Source: an uncultured Oribacterium sp.
GTDB taxonomy: Bacteria > Bacillota > Clostridia > Lachnospirales > Lachnospiraceae
DNA: 21,503 nucleotides
Direction: 5' to 3'
NCBI GenBank assembly: GCA_902485915.1
Contig: CABTMH010000156.1
Span: 1-21,503 of the forward strand
The position numbers and the translations under genes are program-made. Each line of letters starts with the position of its first letter. Position 1 is the first letter of the stretch. Under the pieces are notes generated by a model, which was given only the letters and a program-made list of their open reading frames with translations, searched no databases and was not told the origin of the DNA. Of the stretch, positions 1 through 7,312 are shown piece by piece.

Positions 1-993
1 CTCGCCGGCGGCGAGAGTGTCGATCGTGCTTTCGGAGAACTCGACGGTCCAGCCGGACGGTGCCGTGGTCGTGAGGTTCACGTTGTTGAGGTCGATGTTA
101 CCGCTGTTGGTGACGGTGATCGGAACGGACTGCTTCTTGTTGACATTCGCATCGAAGCTGAGGGTGCCGTCTGTGGTCGTGAGATCGAGCTGATAGGTAC
201 CGGTGATGGTGACCTTCAGGGTCTGGCTCAGGCTCTGTGCCGAGCTCGTCGCGGTGATCGGGATTTCGTAATCGCCGGCAGCGACCTTATCCGGCGGCGT
301 CACCGTGACGGTCACACTCTGGGAGCCGTGGGCATCGACATCGACGCTGGACGCGGCGTTGCTCGCGCCACTCGGCTTGAAGCTGACGGTCCAGCCGGTC
401 GGTGCGTCGGCAGCGAGGCTGTAGGTCTGTGCACTCGATGAATTATTCTGTACAGTGGAGTTAAAGGTGAAGGTCGTACCACTCGCGCCCTGCTGCTCCG
501 GGTAGGTGGTCGTCAGCTGGTTCGTGCCTGTGGTCTCGTCGGAGACATGAATCGTCAGCTGGAGATCACTGCTGGCCTCACCCGCGCTCGCCGCATGCAG
601 GATCACGTTGTAGCTGCCCTTCTGTGCGTCGTCCGGGACGGTTACGCTGTAGGTGACGAGGCCGTCGTTCGAGTCTGCGTCTGCACCGGACTTCACGAAT
701 ACGTTCGAAACTTCCTTGTTGTTGCCCTCGAAGTAGCCCTTCCAGCTGTCGTCGAGGCCGGTCGCACTGAGGCTAGTGTTGAGGCCCGTGCCGGTCTGAT
801 TCGCGAAGTCGAGGCTGAAGTTCAGGGTGTCGCCCGGTTTCGCGGTGATGCCCGTGTAGTCCGTGGACATCTCGAGTCCGCCTGCGGCCAATGCCGGCGT
901 CGCGAGGCAGGTGGCGCTGAGTAAAGTAAAAGCGCCCACGCAGGCTGATAAAGCAAGTGCATGAGCGCCGGAAATATGTTTCGAAGTAGTCAT
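1..993 (-). CDS. Secreted NEW3-repeat protein, N-terminal 331 residues (partial)
   Basis: The frame is open from an ATG at 993 to the left edge, so the C-terminus lies outside the window. The ATG follows a GGGGG ribosome binding site at good spacing. Residues 1-40 form a signal peptide: a short polar start, a hydrophobic core, then an ALA-AGG cleavage site. The rest is rich in Ser, Thr, Asn, Asp and Gly with alternating hydrophobic residues, as in extracellular beta-sandwiches. Three related units appear, each with a Trp at the same place (W84, W201, W315; the last two in P-[TS]-GWTV-[SE]-F), about 115 residues apart. Segments such as GSQSVTVTVTPP and KKQSVPITVTNSGN are typical of the NEW3 domain (alpha-galactosidase-associated, COG1470). 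Members are exported and often sit beside ABC exporter genes, but the next gene here is not visible. The role is unknown, probably on the cell surface or membrane-anchored. The upstream gene is an ABC ATPase 198 bp away. Confidence 0.82.
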   Translation of the reverse strand, partial: MTTSKHISGAHALALSACVGAFTLLSATCLATPALAAGGLEMSTDYTGITAKPGDTLNFSLDFANQTGTGLNTSLSATGLDDSWKGYFEGNNKEVSNVFVKSGADADSNDGLVTYSVTVPDDAQKGSYNVILHAASAGEASSDLQLTIHVSDETTGTNQLTTTYPEQQGASGTTFTFNSTVQNNSSSAQTYSLAADAPTGWTVSFKPSGASNAASSVDVDAHGSQSVTVTVTPPDKVAAGDYEIPITATSSAQSLSQTLKVTITGTYQLDLTTTDGTLSFDANVNKKQSVPITVTNSGNIDLNNVNLTTTAPSGWTVEFSESTIDTLAAGE

Positions 994-1044
994 GATGTTT
1001 CCCCCAATAGTTTTCAGATTTGCCGGAGGAGTTTTTCTTCTCCA

Positions 1045-1063
1045 ACTAAAAACAGGTTTTAGT
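1045..1063. promoter_or_regulatory. Inverted repeat in the leader of the NEW3 gene
   Basis: ACTAAAA, spacer ACAGG, then TTTTAGT form a perfect 7-bp inverted repeat about 50 nt upstream of the NEW3 start. It has no following T-run on either strand, so it is more likely an operator or leader hairpin than a terminator. No regulator binding is known. Confidence 0.3.
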
Positions 1064-1117
1064 CGGAAAATGTGTTTCAAATGTGTTCAGAATAAGTTGA
1101 TTTTGTGAATTCAGAAG

Positions 1118-1133
1118 GGTACTGTCCAGTACC
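1118..1133. promoter_or_regulatory. GGTACTG-TC-CAGTACC palindrome, possible operator
   Basis: This is a perfect 7-bp inverted repeat with a 2-bp centre, in the 198-bp gap between the ABC ATPase stop and the NEW3 start. The short centre and lack of a T-run argue for a protein-binding site rather than a terminator. Its GGTAC half-site resembles the larger palindrome at 7298-7326, so one regulator might see both; that is inference. No convincing -35/-10 pair was found in this gap. Confidence 0.35.
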
Positions 1134-1191
1134 ACGGAGGGCAGGTACCGGAAGCACACTGCTCCGGGATTCTGGATAAACCTCCGCAGCT

Positions 1192-1797
1192 TTATCTGGT
1201 TTTCAGATGCAGTGAACGAAGTGGTGGGAGTCCTTCGGTTTCGTGGGTGGCGAGGATGAGTGGGCGGCGGGCTTTGGTTTCGAAAATGTAGTGGATGACC
1301 TGCTGGCGGGTCTGGTCGTCGAGGCCGGTGAAGGGTTCGTCCATGAGGAGGAGGTCGGAGGCCGGTAGAAGGGCGCGGACGAGGGCGACGCGGCGACGCA
1401 TGCCACCGGAGAGTTCGCGGACCGGCTTCGCGAGGGCGTCTTCCGGGAGGAGCTTTGCGAGTTCTGTCGCCGCACGTGCACGGGAAATCATCGGCGAAAC
1501 GACGGAGACATTGGCTACCGCATCGAGTGAATCCAGGAGACGGTCCTCCTGGAAGACCATGCCGATCCGGAGATTTGCGCCGGCGGTCGCGGCCTCGCCC
1601 ATCGTGATGTCGATCGTGCCGCTGTCCGCCGTTTCGAGCCCCGCGAGGATGCGGAGCAGCGTCGTCTTCCCGACGCCGGACGGGCCGAGCAGCAGAAGGT
1701 CGCGGTTGTCGGCCTGGCTGTCGATGCGGAAGCTGAGGTCATCGAGGACCCGCTGGCCGTCGTAGGATTTGGTGAGATGGTTGCATGAAATCAGCAT
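1192..1797 (-). CDS. ABC transporter ATP-binding protein (SsuB/TauB-like)
   Basis: A 201-residue cytoplasmic ATPase that would power the permease encoded just upstream. All nucleotide-binding motifs are visible: Walker A GPSGVGKT at 38-45, Q-loop Gln83, signature LSGGM at 129-133, Walker B LLLMDEP at 149-155, D-loop GLDD and switch His185. It is short compared with the usual 240-260 residues of SsuB/TauB; the C-terminal part after the H-loop is nearly absent, but the catalytic core is intact. The ATG at 1797 follows AGAGGAG at 5 nt. A 61-bp gap separates it from the permease, consistent with one transcript. It is the last gene of the oxoprolinase/ABC run. Family precedent for the SsuABC/TauABC/ThiXYZ group is import of small organic solutes; the substrate cannot be read from this subunit. 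The neighbourhood suggests 5-oxoproline or a related compound. Confidence 0.9.
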   Translation of the reverse strand: MLISCNHLTKSYDGQRVLDDLSFRIDSQADNRDLLLLGPSGVGKTTLLRILAGLETADSGTIDITMGEAATAGANLRIGMVFQEDRLLDSLDAVANVSVVSPMISRARAATELAKLLPEDALAKPVRELSGGMRRRVALVRALLPASDLLLMDEPFTGLDDQTRQQVIHYIFETKARRPLILATHETEGLPPLRSLHLKTR

Positions 1798-1858
1798 GAT
1801 TACTCCTCTGTTTTCGTTCTGTTATAAAGCTGAGCCTGCTCCTGGCGTCATGATCGTG

Positions 1859-2593
1859 TCATTTTTGGTGAAACAGCGCGCGGAATCCGGTGAGGAAGAC
1901 CCGCTCGAAGAGATACGAGATCAGGATGATGGCGATCGTCCAGCCGAAGAGCTCCGCCGTCTCGAGGTAGATCTTCGCGTTGTAGAGGCCGTTGCCCATC
2001 GAGCCGAGGGGCTGGCCGATGACTTCGGCGGCGACACCGCTCTTCCATGCCATGCCGAGCGCGGTCTGGAAGGCGCTGTAGAGGTACGGGAAGAGCGCCG
2101 GGAGGTAGATGAAGCGGAGACGGCGCGTGGTCGGCATGCGAAAGACCGTCGCCATCTCGAGAAGCTTCGGATCCGTCGCCTTCAAGCCGCTCAGGGTGTT
2201 TAAGTACAGAAGCGGGAGGACGACGAGCGCGCTGATGTAGAGGGACAGCATGCGGTTGCCCGCCCAGATCAGCAGGATGATGACGAAGCTCGCCACCGGC
2301 ACGGCCTTCAGTGCGAGGATGAAGGGTGCGAGAAGCTCCTCGAGGAAGGGGCGGCGGTAGCTTCCCCACGCGAGGAGGATGCCGAGCGCAGAGCCGATCA
2401 GGAAGCCCGCGATGATGCGGACGAAGCTGAAGGCGAGGGACTGCCAGAACATCGTGGTCCGGAGCATGTCCCAGAGCGAACGGAGGGTCTCGAGCGGCCC
2501 CACCATCAGGATCGGATTATGGATGATGAGCGCCAGCAGCTGCCAGAGCAGCAGCCAGAAGGCGACGATCAGAAGCTTTCGAAGATTTTTCAT
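1859..2593 (-). CDS. ABC transporter permease (SsuC/TauC-like, BPD_transp_1)
   Basis: A 244-residue integral membrane permease with about six hydrophobic segments. The coupling-loop region near LLEMATVFRMPTTRRL and IYLPALFPYLYSA matches the EAA-type motif of binding-protein-dependent permeases. The frame stays open upstream to a GTG at 2674, giving 27 more residues (MSAGHHAL...) that look unlike a permease N-terminus. I chose the internal ATG at 2593 (MKNLRKLL...) because it begins a normal basic-then-hydrophobic start. In addition, an extended -10 element at 2679-2684 would put the transcript start at or after the GTG. The ribosome binding site at 2593 (GGGAA) is weak. It lies 99 bp downstream of pxpA and 61 bp upstream of the ATPase. 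It would pair with that ATPase and, by family logic, with the lipoprotein encoded at 8931-10085. Confidence 0.87.
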   Translation of the reverse strand: MKNLRKLLIVAFWLLLWQLLALIIHNPILMVGPLETLRSLWDMLRTTMFWQSLAFSFVRIIAGFLIGSALGILLAWGSYRRPFLEELLAPFILALKAVPVASFVIILLIWAGNRMLSLYISALVVLPLLYLNTLSGLKATDPKLLEMATVFRMPTTRRLRFIYLPALFPYLYSAFQTALGMAWKSGVAAEVIGQPLGSMGNGLYNAKIYLETAELFGWTIAIILISYLFERVFLTGFRALFHQK

Positions 2594-2678
2594 AGTATTC
2601 CCGGCACCGGTGAAGGCGCGTATATGTCCAGTAAACGTCAAGAAGCCGGCCAGGGCATGATGTCCCGCCGACACCTCT

Positions 2679-2690
2679 ATTCTAGCATAT
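2679..2690 (-). promoter_or_regulatory. Possible extended -10 promoter before the ABC permease
   Basis: Read on the minus strand, TATGCTAGAAT contains TGC directly before TAGAAT, fitting an extended -10 element (TGnTATAAT). It starts just after the pxpA stop codon. No good -35 sits 17 nt upstream, as expected for an extended -10 promoter. It could give the permease and ATPase separate expression. Confidence 0.35.
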
Positions 2691-2692
2691 AT

Positions 2693-3460
2693 TTACAGCA
2701 TCTGCGCGAGCGGGCAGATCTCGATCCCTTCCTTCGTAAGGGTCTCGCGGATCTTCACTACGAAGGCGAGGGCCTTCACGCCGTCACCGTGTACGCAGAT
2801 GGAGTCGGCCTTCAGCGGGATGTCCTTTCCGGTGATGGCGGTGACCTTCTGCTCCTTGATCATGCGGACGACGCGGGCGATGGCCTCGTCTTCGTCCGTG
2901 ATCATCGCGCCTTCCTTCGAGCGGTTCACGAGGGTGCCATCCTCTTCGTATGCGCGGTCAGCGAAGACCTCGGAGGCCGCGCGGAGGCCACAGTCCTCGG
3001 CGGCGCGGATCATCTCACTGCCGGAGAGGGCCATGAGGATCAGCTTCGGGTTGTACTCTGCGATGGCTTCGCAGATACCCTTCGCAAGCTTGTAGTCCTT
3101 CGCGGCCATGTTGTAGAACGCGCCATGCGGCTTCACATGCTGCATCTCCAGTCCGGCAGCCTTACAGAAGGCATCCAGCGCACCGATCTGGTACAGGGTG
3201 TATGCCTTCGCTTCCGCCGGGCTGATCGTCATGTTGCGGCGACCGAAGCCCATGAGATCCGGATAACCCGGATGTGCGCCGACATGGATGCCGGCCTCCC
3301 GTGCCATCTCGATGGTTTTTTTCATCACCACCGGATCGGATGCATGAAATCCACATGCCACGTTAGCAGAGGTGATGAGCGGGATGATCTGATCATCCGA
3401 GCCCAGGGTATAGCGGCCGAAGCTCTCGCCGAGGTCACTGTTTAAGTCTACACGATACAT
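2693..3460 (-). CDS. pxpA: 5-oxoprolinase subunit A, LamB/YcsF family
   Basis: A 255-residue cytoplasmic protein, the normal length for PxpA. With PxpB and PxpC it forms the ATP-dependent 5-oxoprolinase that opens 5-oxo-L-proline to L-glutamate. Family motifs are intact: NSDLGE at 7-12, NVACGFHA at 33-40, GAHPGYPD at 61-68, KPHGAFYN at 110-117 and CVHGDG near the C-terminus. Its Asp/His/Lys-rich motifs line the active-site cleft of this TIM-barrel-like fold. The ATG at 3460 follows AGGAGG at 8 nt. It is separated by 24 bp from the biotin carboxylase upstream, so co-transcription is likely. Here pxpA is distal and split from pxpBC by the two biotin enzyme genes; in B. subtilis ycsF is near kipI/kipA. 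The identification is secure; reaction partners beyond PxpBC are inference. Confidence 0.95.
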   Translation of the reverse strand: MYRVDLNSDLGESFGRYTLGSDDQIIPLITSANVACGFHASDPVVMKKTIEMAREAGIHVGAHPGYPDLMGFGRRNMTISPAEAKAYTLYQIGALDAFCKAAGLEMQHVKPHGAFYNMAAKDYKLAKGICEAIAEYNPKLILMALSGSEMIRAAEDCGLRAASEVFADRAYEEDGTLVNRSKEGAMITDEDEAIARVVRMIKEQKVTAITGKDIPLKADSICVHGDGVKALAFVVKIRETLTKEGIEICPLAQML

Positions 3461-3484
3461 CGTTTCTTCCTCCTGTTATCAATA

Positions 3485-4831
3485 TCACGTAAGATGCATG
3501 ACGTCCTCGATGAAGCCGGTATCTGCCTTTCCTTCGGCGAAAATCGGGTTCCGGATGATCTGGTACTGGAAGTCGAGGTTCGTCTCGACACCGACCACCA
3601 GCATCTCGTTGAGGGCGGAGCGCATCTTCATGAGGGCGGCTTCTCTCGTCGGGGCATGCACGATGACCTTCGCGATCATCGAATCATACTCGGACGGGAT
3701 CCGGTAGCCGGTATAGAGACCGGTATCGACACGGACGCCGTTGCCGGCCGGCAGATGCAGGTGCTTCACCACACCCGGACTCGGCATGAAGTTCTTCTCT
3801 GGGATCTCTGCGTTGATCCGACACTCGATGGCATGTCCACGAGGCTTCACATCCTCCTGTGTGAAGCTCAGCGGTTCGCCTGCCGCGACACGGATCTGCT
3901 CGATGATGAGATCGGTGCCGGTCACCATCTCCGTGACGCCATGCTCGACCTGGATGCGTGTGTTCATCTCCATGAAGTAGAAGTGTCCCTGCGGGTCCAC
4001 GATGAACTCGATGGTGCCTGCATTGGTATACTGTACCGTCTTCGCCGCGAGGATCGCGCAGCGGTTCATCTCGGCACGGGTCTCGTCGGTGATCGCCGGG
4101 GATGGCGACTCCTCGATCAGCTTCTGGTGATTCCGCTGGACGGAGCAGTCACGATCGCCGAGGGCGACGACATGACCATAGGCATCCGCCATGATCTGAA
4201 TCTCGACATGACGAGGCTTCTCGATATAGCGCTCGATATACATGGTGTCATCACCGAAGGCGTTTGCAGACTCGCGCTGTGCGAGGCCGAACTCAAACTC
4301 GAATTCATCCTCGGATGTCGCGACGCGCATACCCTTTCCGCCGCCACCAGAGGAGGCCTTGATGATCACCGGATACCCGATCTCACGAGCGAGCTTCTTT
4401 CCGGTCTCCGCATCGTAGACCGGCTCGCGTGTGCCCGGAACGACCGGGACGCCGGCGTCCATCATCGTTTTCCGGGCATGGGACTTGTTCCCCATGCGGT
4501 CGATGACGTCGGCATCCGGACCGATAAAGGCGATGCCGTTTTCCTTACAGCGGCGTACGAACTCACTGTTCTCCGACAGGAAGCCATAGCCCGGGTGGAT
4601 CGCATCGGCACCGGTGTTGATGGCCGCCGTGATGAGCTGGTCCATATTCAGGTAGTTGTTTTTCGCCGGACCCTCTCCGATGCAGATCCGCTGATCCGCG
4701 AGCTGCGTGTGCAGACTGTTCTGGTCCTCCTTCGAGTAGACCGCGACACTCTGGATGCCCATGTTCCGGCAGGCCCGGATGATGCGGACCGCGATCTCGC
4801 CTCGGTTGGCAATTAGTATTTTTTCAAACAT
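3485..4831 (-). CDS. accC: Biotin carboxylase (AccC family) in the oxoprolinase operon
   Basis: A 448-residue ATP-grasp enzyme that carboxylates the biotin of its carrier protein using ATP and bicarbonate. The length matches E. coli AccC. Domains in order are the N-terminal pre-ATP-grasp fold (IANRGEIAVRIIRA), ATP-grasp with glycine-rich loop SGGGGKGMR at 161-169, and the active-site strand EMNTRIQVEH at 288-297, carrying Glu288, Asn290, Arg292, Gln294, Val295 and Glu296 as in E. coli numbering. The residue after EH is Gly298, where E. coli and B. subtilis have Pro (EHPVTEM), a small departure near the catalytic strand. The ATG at 4831 follows AGGAGG at 8 nt. It lies 18 bp after the carrier gene. 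With no accA/accD nearby, it probably serves a dedicated carboxylation linked to PxpB/PxpC, though supplying acetyl-CoA carboxylase cannot be excluded. Confidence 0.93.
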   Translation of the reverse strand: MFEKILIANRGEIAVRIIRACRNMGIQSVAVYSKEDQNSLHTQLADQRICIGEGPAKNNYLNMDQLITAAINTGADAIHPGYGFLSENSEFVRRCKENGIAFIGPDADVIDRMGNKSHARKTMMDAGVPVVPGTREPVYDAETGKKLAREIGYPVIIKASSGGGGKGMRVATSEDEFEFEFGLAQRESANAFGDDTMYIERYIEKPRHVEIQIMADAYGHVVALGDRDCSVQRNHQKLIEESPSPAITDETRAEMNRCAILAAKTVQYTNAGTIEFIVDPQGHFYFMEMNTRIQVEHGVTEMVTGTDLIIEQIRVAAGEPLSFTQEDVKPRGHAIECRINAEIPEKNFMPSPGVVKHLHLPAGNGVRVDTGLYTGYRIPSEYDSMIAKVIVHAPTREAALMKMRSALNEMLVVGVETNLDFQYQIIRNPIFAEGKADTGFIEDVMHLT

Positions 4832-4849
4832 CGGCCGCGCCTCCTGTTC

Positions 4850-5296
4850 TTATAGTTTCTTTACGCGGAACAGCGGCTGACCATACTCGACCTTCTGCTC
4901 GTTGCTGACGAGCACGGCCTCGATCTCGCAGTCATAGTCCGCCTGAATCTCATTCATGAGCTTCATCGCCTCGAGGATACATACGGTCTGACCGGATTTT
5001 ACGTGATCGCCGACCTTAACATACGCTGGAATATCCGGTGCGGCAGCGGAGTAGAAGGTGCCGACGATCGGGGCGAGGATCAGCTCGAACTCATCCGCGG
5101 CCTCCGCCTTCTCTTCTGCAGCGGCCGGCTGTGCCGGTGCCGCGGCCATCGGTGTAGCCGGAACGCCTGCGGCGATCACCGGCGGATGGGTCAGCTTACT
5201 CATCGTGATTTCGGTATCGCCATCCTTGATGGAAAACTCCGTCAGAGACGAATTCTCTACAATCTTTACCAGTCCTTCAATCTTCTCTAAATCCAT
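4850..5296 (-). CDS. accB: Biotin carboxyl carrier protein (AccB family)
   Basis: A 148-residue carrier that shuttles carboxybiotin between the carboxylase and a carboxyltransferase. The N-terminal 35 residues match the AccB N-terminal region. An Ala/Pro-rich flexible linker follows at about 38-68. The biotinyl domain runs from ILAPIVGTFY at about 73-82 to the end and carries EAMKLMNEI at 109-117, with Lys112 as the biotin attachment site. The thumb-like insertion expected of AccB-type carriers is compatible with the spacing. The ATG at 5296 follows AAGGAG at 8 nt. The 128-bp gap to pxpC upstream is the longest inside this run apart from the pxpB leader; it shows no clear promoter or terminator. 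The gene is followed within 18 bp by biotin carboxylase, so the pair is co-expressed. Confidence 0.94.
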   Translation of the reverse strand: MDLEKIEGLVKIVENSSLTEFSIKDGDTEITMSKLTHPPVIAAGVPATPMAAAPAQPAAAEEKAEAADEFELILAPIVGTFYSAAAPDIPAYVKVGDHVKSGQTVCILEAMKLMNEIQADYDCEIEAVLVSNEQKVEYGQPLFRVKKL

Positions 5297-5424
5297 ATGA
5301 ACATCTCCTTATCATCAATCTATATACACTTCTATCCGTCGCGGCATACCCCCCGACCGGCCTTCGGCTCAGTCCCAGGTGTGCCCCGCGGTACAGAAGT
5401 TCGTATCGTTTACTCCGGTCCCGA

Positions 5425-6438
5425 TCAGGCTTCATCCGGGAACAGGCGGCGGATACGCTTCGCTACCTGCCGTACATCCAGTACTTCCTTACATGGCTTA
5501 TGAATCTGCGCATGCATCGCGATGTAGCTGTTTTCCTCTTCCTGATACAGTCGCTGCGCTTCCTCGACAGACACTGCCTCGAAGCGGATCTTCTGATCGG
5601 TCTTCCGCTGTACCAGCTTCGGGATGTCGACACTGATAACCGTCGCGATCTTCGCATAGCCACCGGTGGTCTGTCGGTCAGCGAGCAGGATGATCGGCTT
5701 ACCATGCGACGGCACCTGGATGGAGCCGAGTGCGATTCCCTCGGAAATGATATCCGAGGTAGTCTTCGGTGCGATAAACGGGCCCTCGAGGCGACAGCCC
5801 ATACGGTCGAAATCACTGGTGACGGTAAACTCCTCGTTCAGAAAATTACGGATGCCCTGCTTACTGAACATGTCATCCTGCGGGCCCATGATCACGCGGA
5901 GCGTCACGCTCTCTTCGTCATACTCGTGAAGATCGAGCTTCCTCGAGAGGAAGAACGGAAGGTAATTCCGCTTGATACGAAAGCTGATATAATCGCCCTC
6001 CATCAGCTTTCTTCCCTTGAATCCTCCGATCTTACTCTTTAAGCTCGTGCAGCGGCTGCCCATGACGACCGGAATCTTCAGATAGCCGGAAAAGGCGATG
6101 TAACCGCGGCTTCCGGTGCGCGCACTTCCGAACTTCAGGATATCTCCCTTTTTCATATACAGCGCCGTGTACATCGGTGCCGGTTCCCCGTTCACCTCCG
6201 GATGGAAATCACCACCGGTGATGGCGATGATGCAGGCGGACGTGAACTCCAGCGTCGGTCCGATCAGTGTAAACTCCAGCACGGCCTCGTTCTCCGGGTT
6301 ATCCAGCAGCAGGTTTGCGATTTTAAAGGAGCGGACGTCCATGACGCCGGAAACACCGAAGCCCTGGCTCTGGTATCCGGTGCGCCCCATATCCTGCACG
6401 GTCGTGAGCAGTCCCGCTTTTAATATACGAATTCCCAT
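5425..6438 (-). CDS. pxpC: 5-oxoprolinase subunit C, KipA / biotin-dependent carboxyltransferase family
   Basis: A 337-residue cytoplasmic subunit of 5-oxoprolinase, homologous to one half of the urea amidolyase carboxyltransferase domain and to B. subtilis KipA. Diagnostic stretches are GLLTTVQDMGRTGYQ near the N-terminus, AVLEFTLIGPTLEF, ITGGDFHPEVNG and GSRGYIAFSGYL, with a late segment ILLADRQTTGGYAKIATV. The frame is open 27 residues further upstream, but that part lies inside pxpB and looks unnatural. The ATG at 6438 is preceded by GGTGAGG and begins one base after the pxpB TAG, so the two are translationally coupled. The C-terminus has an extra basic tail after the family core. It is the most plausible local acceptor for carboxybiotin from the two downstream biotin proteins, which is inference from family homology. 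Confidence 0.94.
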   Translation of the reverse strand: MGIRILKAGLLTTVQDMGRTGYQSQGFGVSGVMDVRSFKIANLLLDNPENEAVLEFTLIGPTLEFTSACIIAITGGDFHPEVNGEPAPMYTALYMKKGDILKFGSARTGSRGYIAFSGYLKIPVVMGSRCTSLKSKIGGFKGRKLMEGDYISFRIKRNYLPFFLSRKLDLHEYDEESVTLRVIMGPQDDMFSKQGIRNFLNEEFTVTSDFDRMGCRLEGPFIAPKTTSDIISEGIALGSIQVPSHGKPIILLADRQTTGGYAKIATVISVDIPKLVQRKTDQKIRFEAVSVEEAQRLYQEEENSYIAMHAQIHKPCKEVLDVRQVAKRIRRLFPDEA

Positions 6439-6439
6439 A

Positions 6440-7168
6440 CTACACCTCACCTTCGCGAATCGTGCACTCGTATTCACCGCGTGCCACCTGCTCCTTGATT
6501 CGCAGGTACTCATCTTCATCCACCGGCACGAAGCGGATATAGTCGCCCGCCTCGACCAGGATCGGCGTCTCGCGCTCCGGATCGTAGGTCTTCACCGGTG
6601 TCATCCCCATCAGCTGCCAGCCTCCCGGCGAGTCCATCGGATAGATGCCGGTCTGGGAGCCGCCAATGCCTACACTGCCGGCGTCGATTTTAATTCTCGG
6701 CGTCGCGAGTCTCGGTGTGTGCAGACGCTCATCGAGACCGCCGAGGTAGCAGAAGCCCGGCAGGAAGCCGAGCATGTAGATCAGATAATCCTTCGAGCTG
6801 TGCAGCGCGATGACCTCGTCCTCACTCATGCCCGCGTGTTCCGCGATGAACGCAAGGTCCGGACCATACTTGCCGCCATAGCAGACCGGAATCTCGTACA
6901 CCTTCTTTTTCTCGCTGCCTGCACTGGTTTCCACCTTCAGGAGCCTCTTCATCCGCCGTGTGATCTCCGCATAGGAGGTGACACGCGGATCATAATTGAT
7001 GAGCAGAGAGCAGAAGGCCGGAATGACGTCCAGCACACCTTCGATGTGCTGCTCCTTCATCAGCTCTACCATCGATTTGATCTTTCGATTGATCTCCGGG
7101 TTGATCTCGTGACCGAACTCGATCAGCAGCGAGCTGTCCCCGGCGGTTAAGATACGAATATCTTCCAT
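6440..7168 (-). CDS. pxpB: 5-oxoprolinase subunit B, KipI / allophanate hydrolase subunit 1 family
   Basis: A 242-residue partner of PxpC in the ATP-dependent 5-oxoprolinase complex, related to B. subtilis KipI, an inhibitor of the sporulation kinase KinA. Visible family motifs are GDSSLLIEFG near residue 10, VLDVIPAFCSLLINYDP, LGFLPGFCYLGGLD in the middle, then GSVGIGGSQTGIYP and SPGGWQLMGMTP, which belong to the cyclophilin-like core. The longest frame begins at 7210, but the ATG at 7168 has AAAGGAG at 9 nt and matches family starts, so I use it. Its stop is one base before the pxpC start. It follows a 212-bp gap after the transporter gene that holds two hairpin-forming repeats and a possible promoter, so pxpB may also be started separately. 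Confidence 0.94.
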   Translation of the reverse strand: MEDIRILTAGDSSLLIEFGHEINPEINRKIKSMVELMKEQHIEGVLDVIPAFCSLLINYDPRVTSYAEITRRMKRLLKVETSAGSEKKKVYEIPVCYGGKYGPDLAFIAEHAGMSEDEVIALHSSKDYLIYMLGFLPGFCYLGGLDERLHTPRLATPRIKIDAGSVGIGGSQTGIYPMDSPGGWQLMGMTPVKTYDPERETPILVEAGDYIRFVPVDEDEYLRIKEQVARGEYECTIREGEV

Positions 7169-7243
7169 ACTGTAAATCTCCTTTCTCCAGGTAAAACGCG
7201 GTACGTACACCTGAAGACGATATCATGTCATGCATACAGTCTG

Positions 7244-7257
7244 CCACATCCATGTGG
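7244..7257. promoter_or_regulatory. CCACAT-CC-ATGTGG palindrome in the pxpB leader
   Basis: A perfect 6-bp inverted repeat with a 2-bp centre, about 75 nt upstream of the pxpB start. It lies downstream of the possible pxpB promoter and could be an operator or a small hairpin. The function is unknown. Confidence 0.25.
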
Positions 7258-7282
7258 AGGAAATGTGTCCTGCAGACCCTTC

Positions 7283-7312
7283 TATATATGTGCAGAAAAT
7301 TGGTACAGTGAA
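7283..7312 (-). promoter_or_regulatory. Possible promoter before pxpB, overlapped by a palindrome
   Basis: On the minus strand TTCACT (7307-7312) is followed after 18 nt by TATATA (7283-7288). Both hexamers are only moderate matches to sigma-A consensus. The -35 lies in the loop and inner arm of the 7298-7326 palindrome, an arrangement typical of a repressor site. A start near 7276 would give a leader of about 108 nt. Confidence 0.28.

Noticed and set aside
773..1045. A 90-codon minus-strand frame beginning upstream of the NEW3 gene
   Set aside because: It overlaps the NEW3 signal-peptide region in another frame; the NEW3 frame has the signal peptide and domain repeats.
2519..3445. A 308-codon plus-strand open frame over pxpA
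   Set aside because: It is a shadow of pxpA; no ribosome binding site, no motif.
3494..4816. A 440-codon open frame on the plus strand, antisense to the biotin carboxylase gene
   Set aside because: It mirrors a certain gene whose codon bias leaves the opposite strand open; the product has no recognisable motif.
5297..5424. A separate promoter or terminator between pxpC and accB
   Set aside because: No acceptable -35/-10 pair or T-tailed hairpin was found in this 128-bp gap.
6116..7150. A 344-codon plus-strand open frame over pxpB and pxpC
   Set aside because: It is antisense to two overlapping, well-identified genes and has no plausible product.
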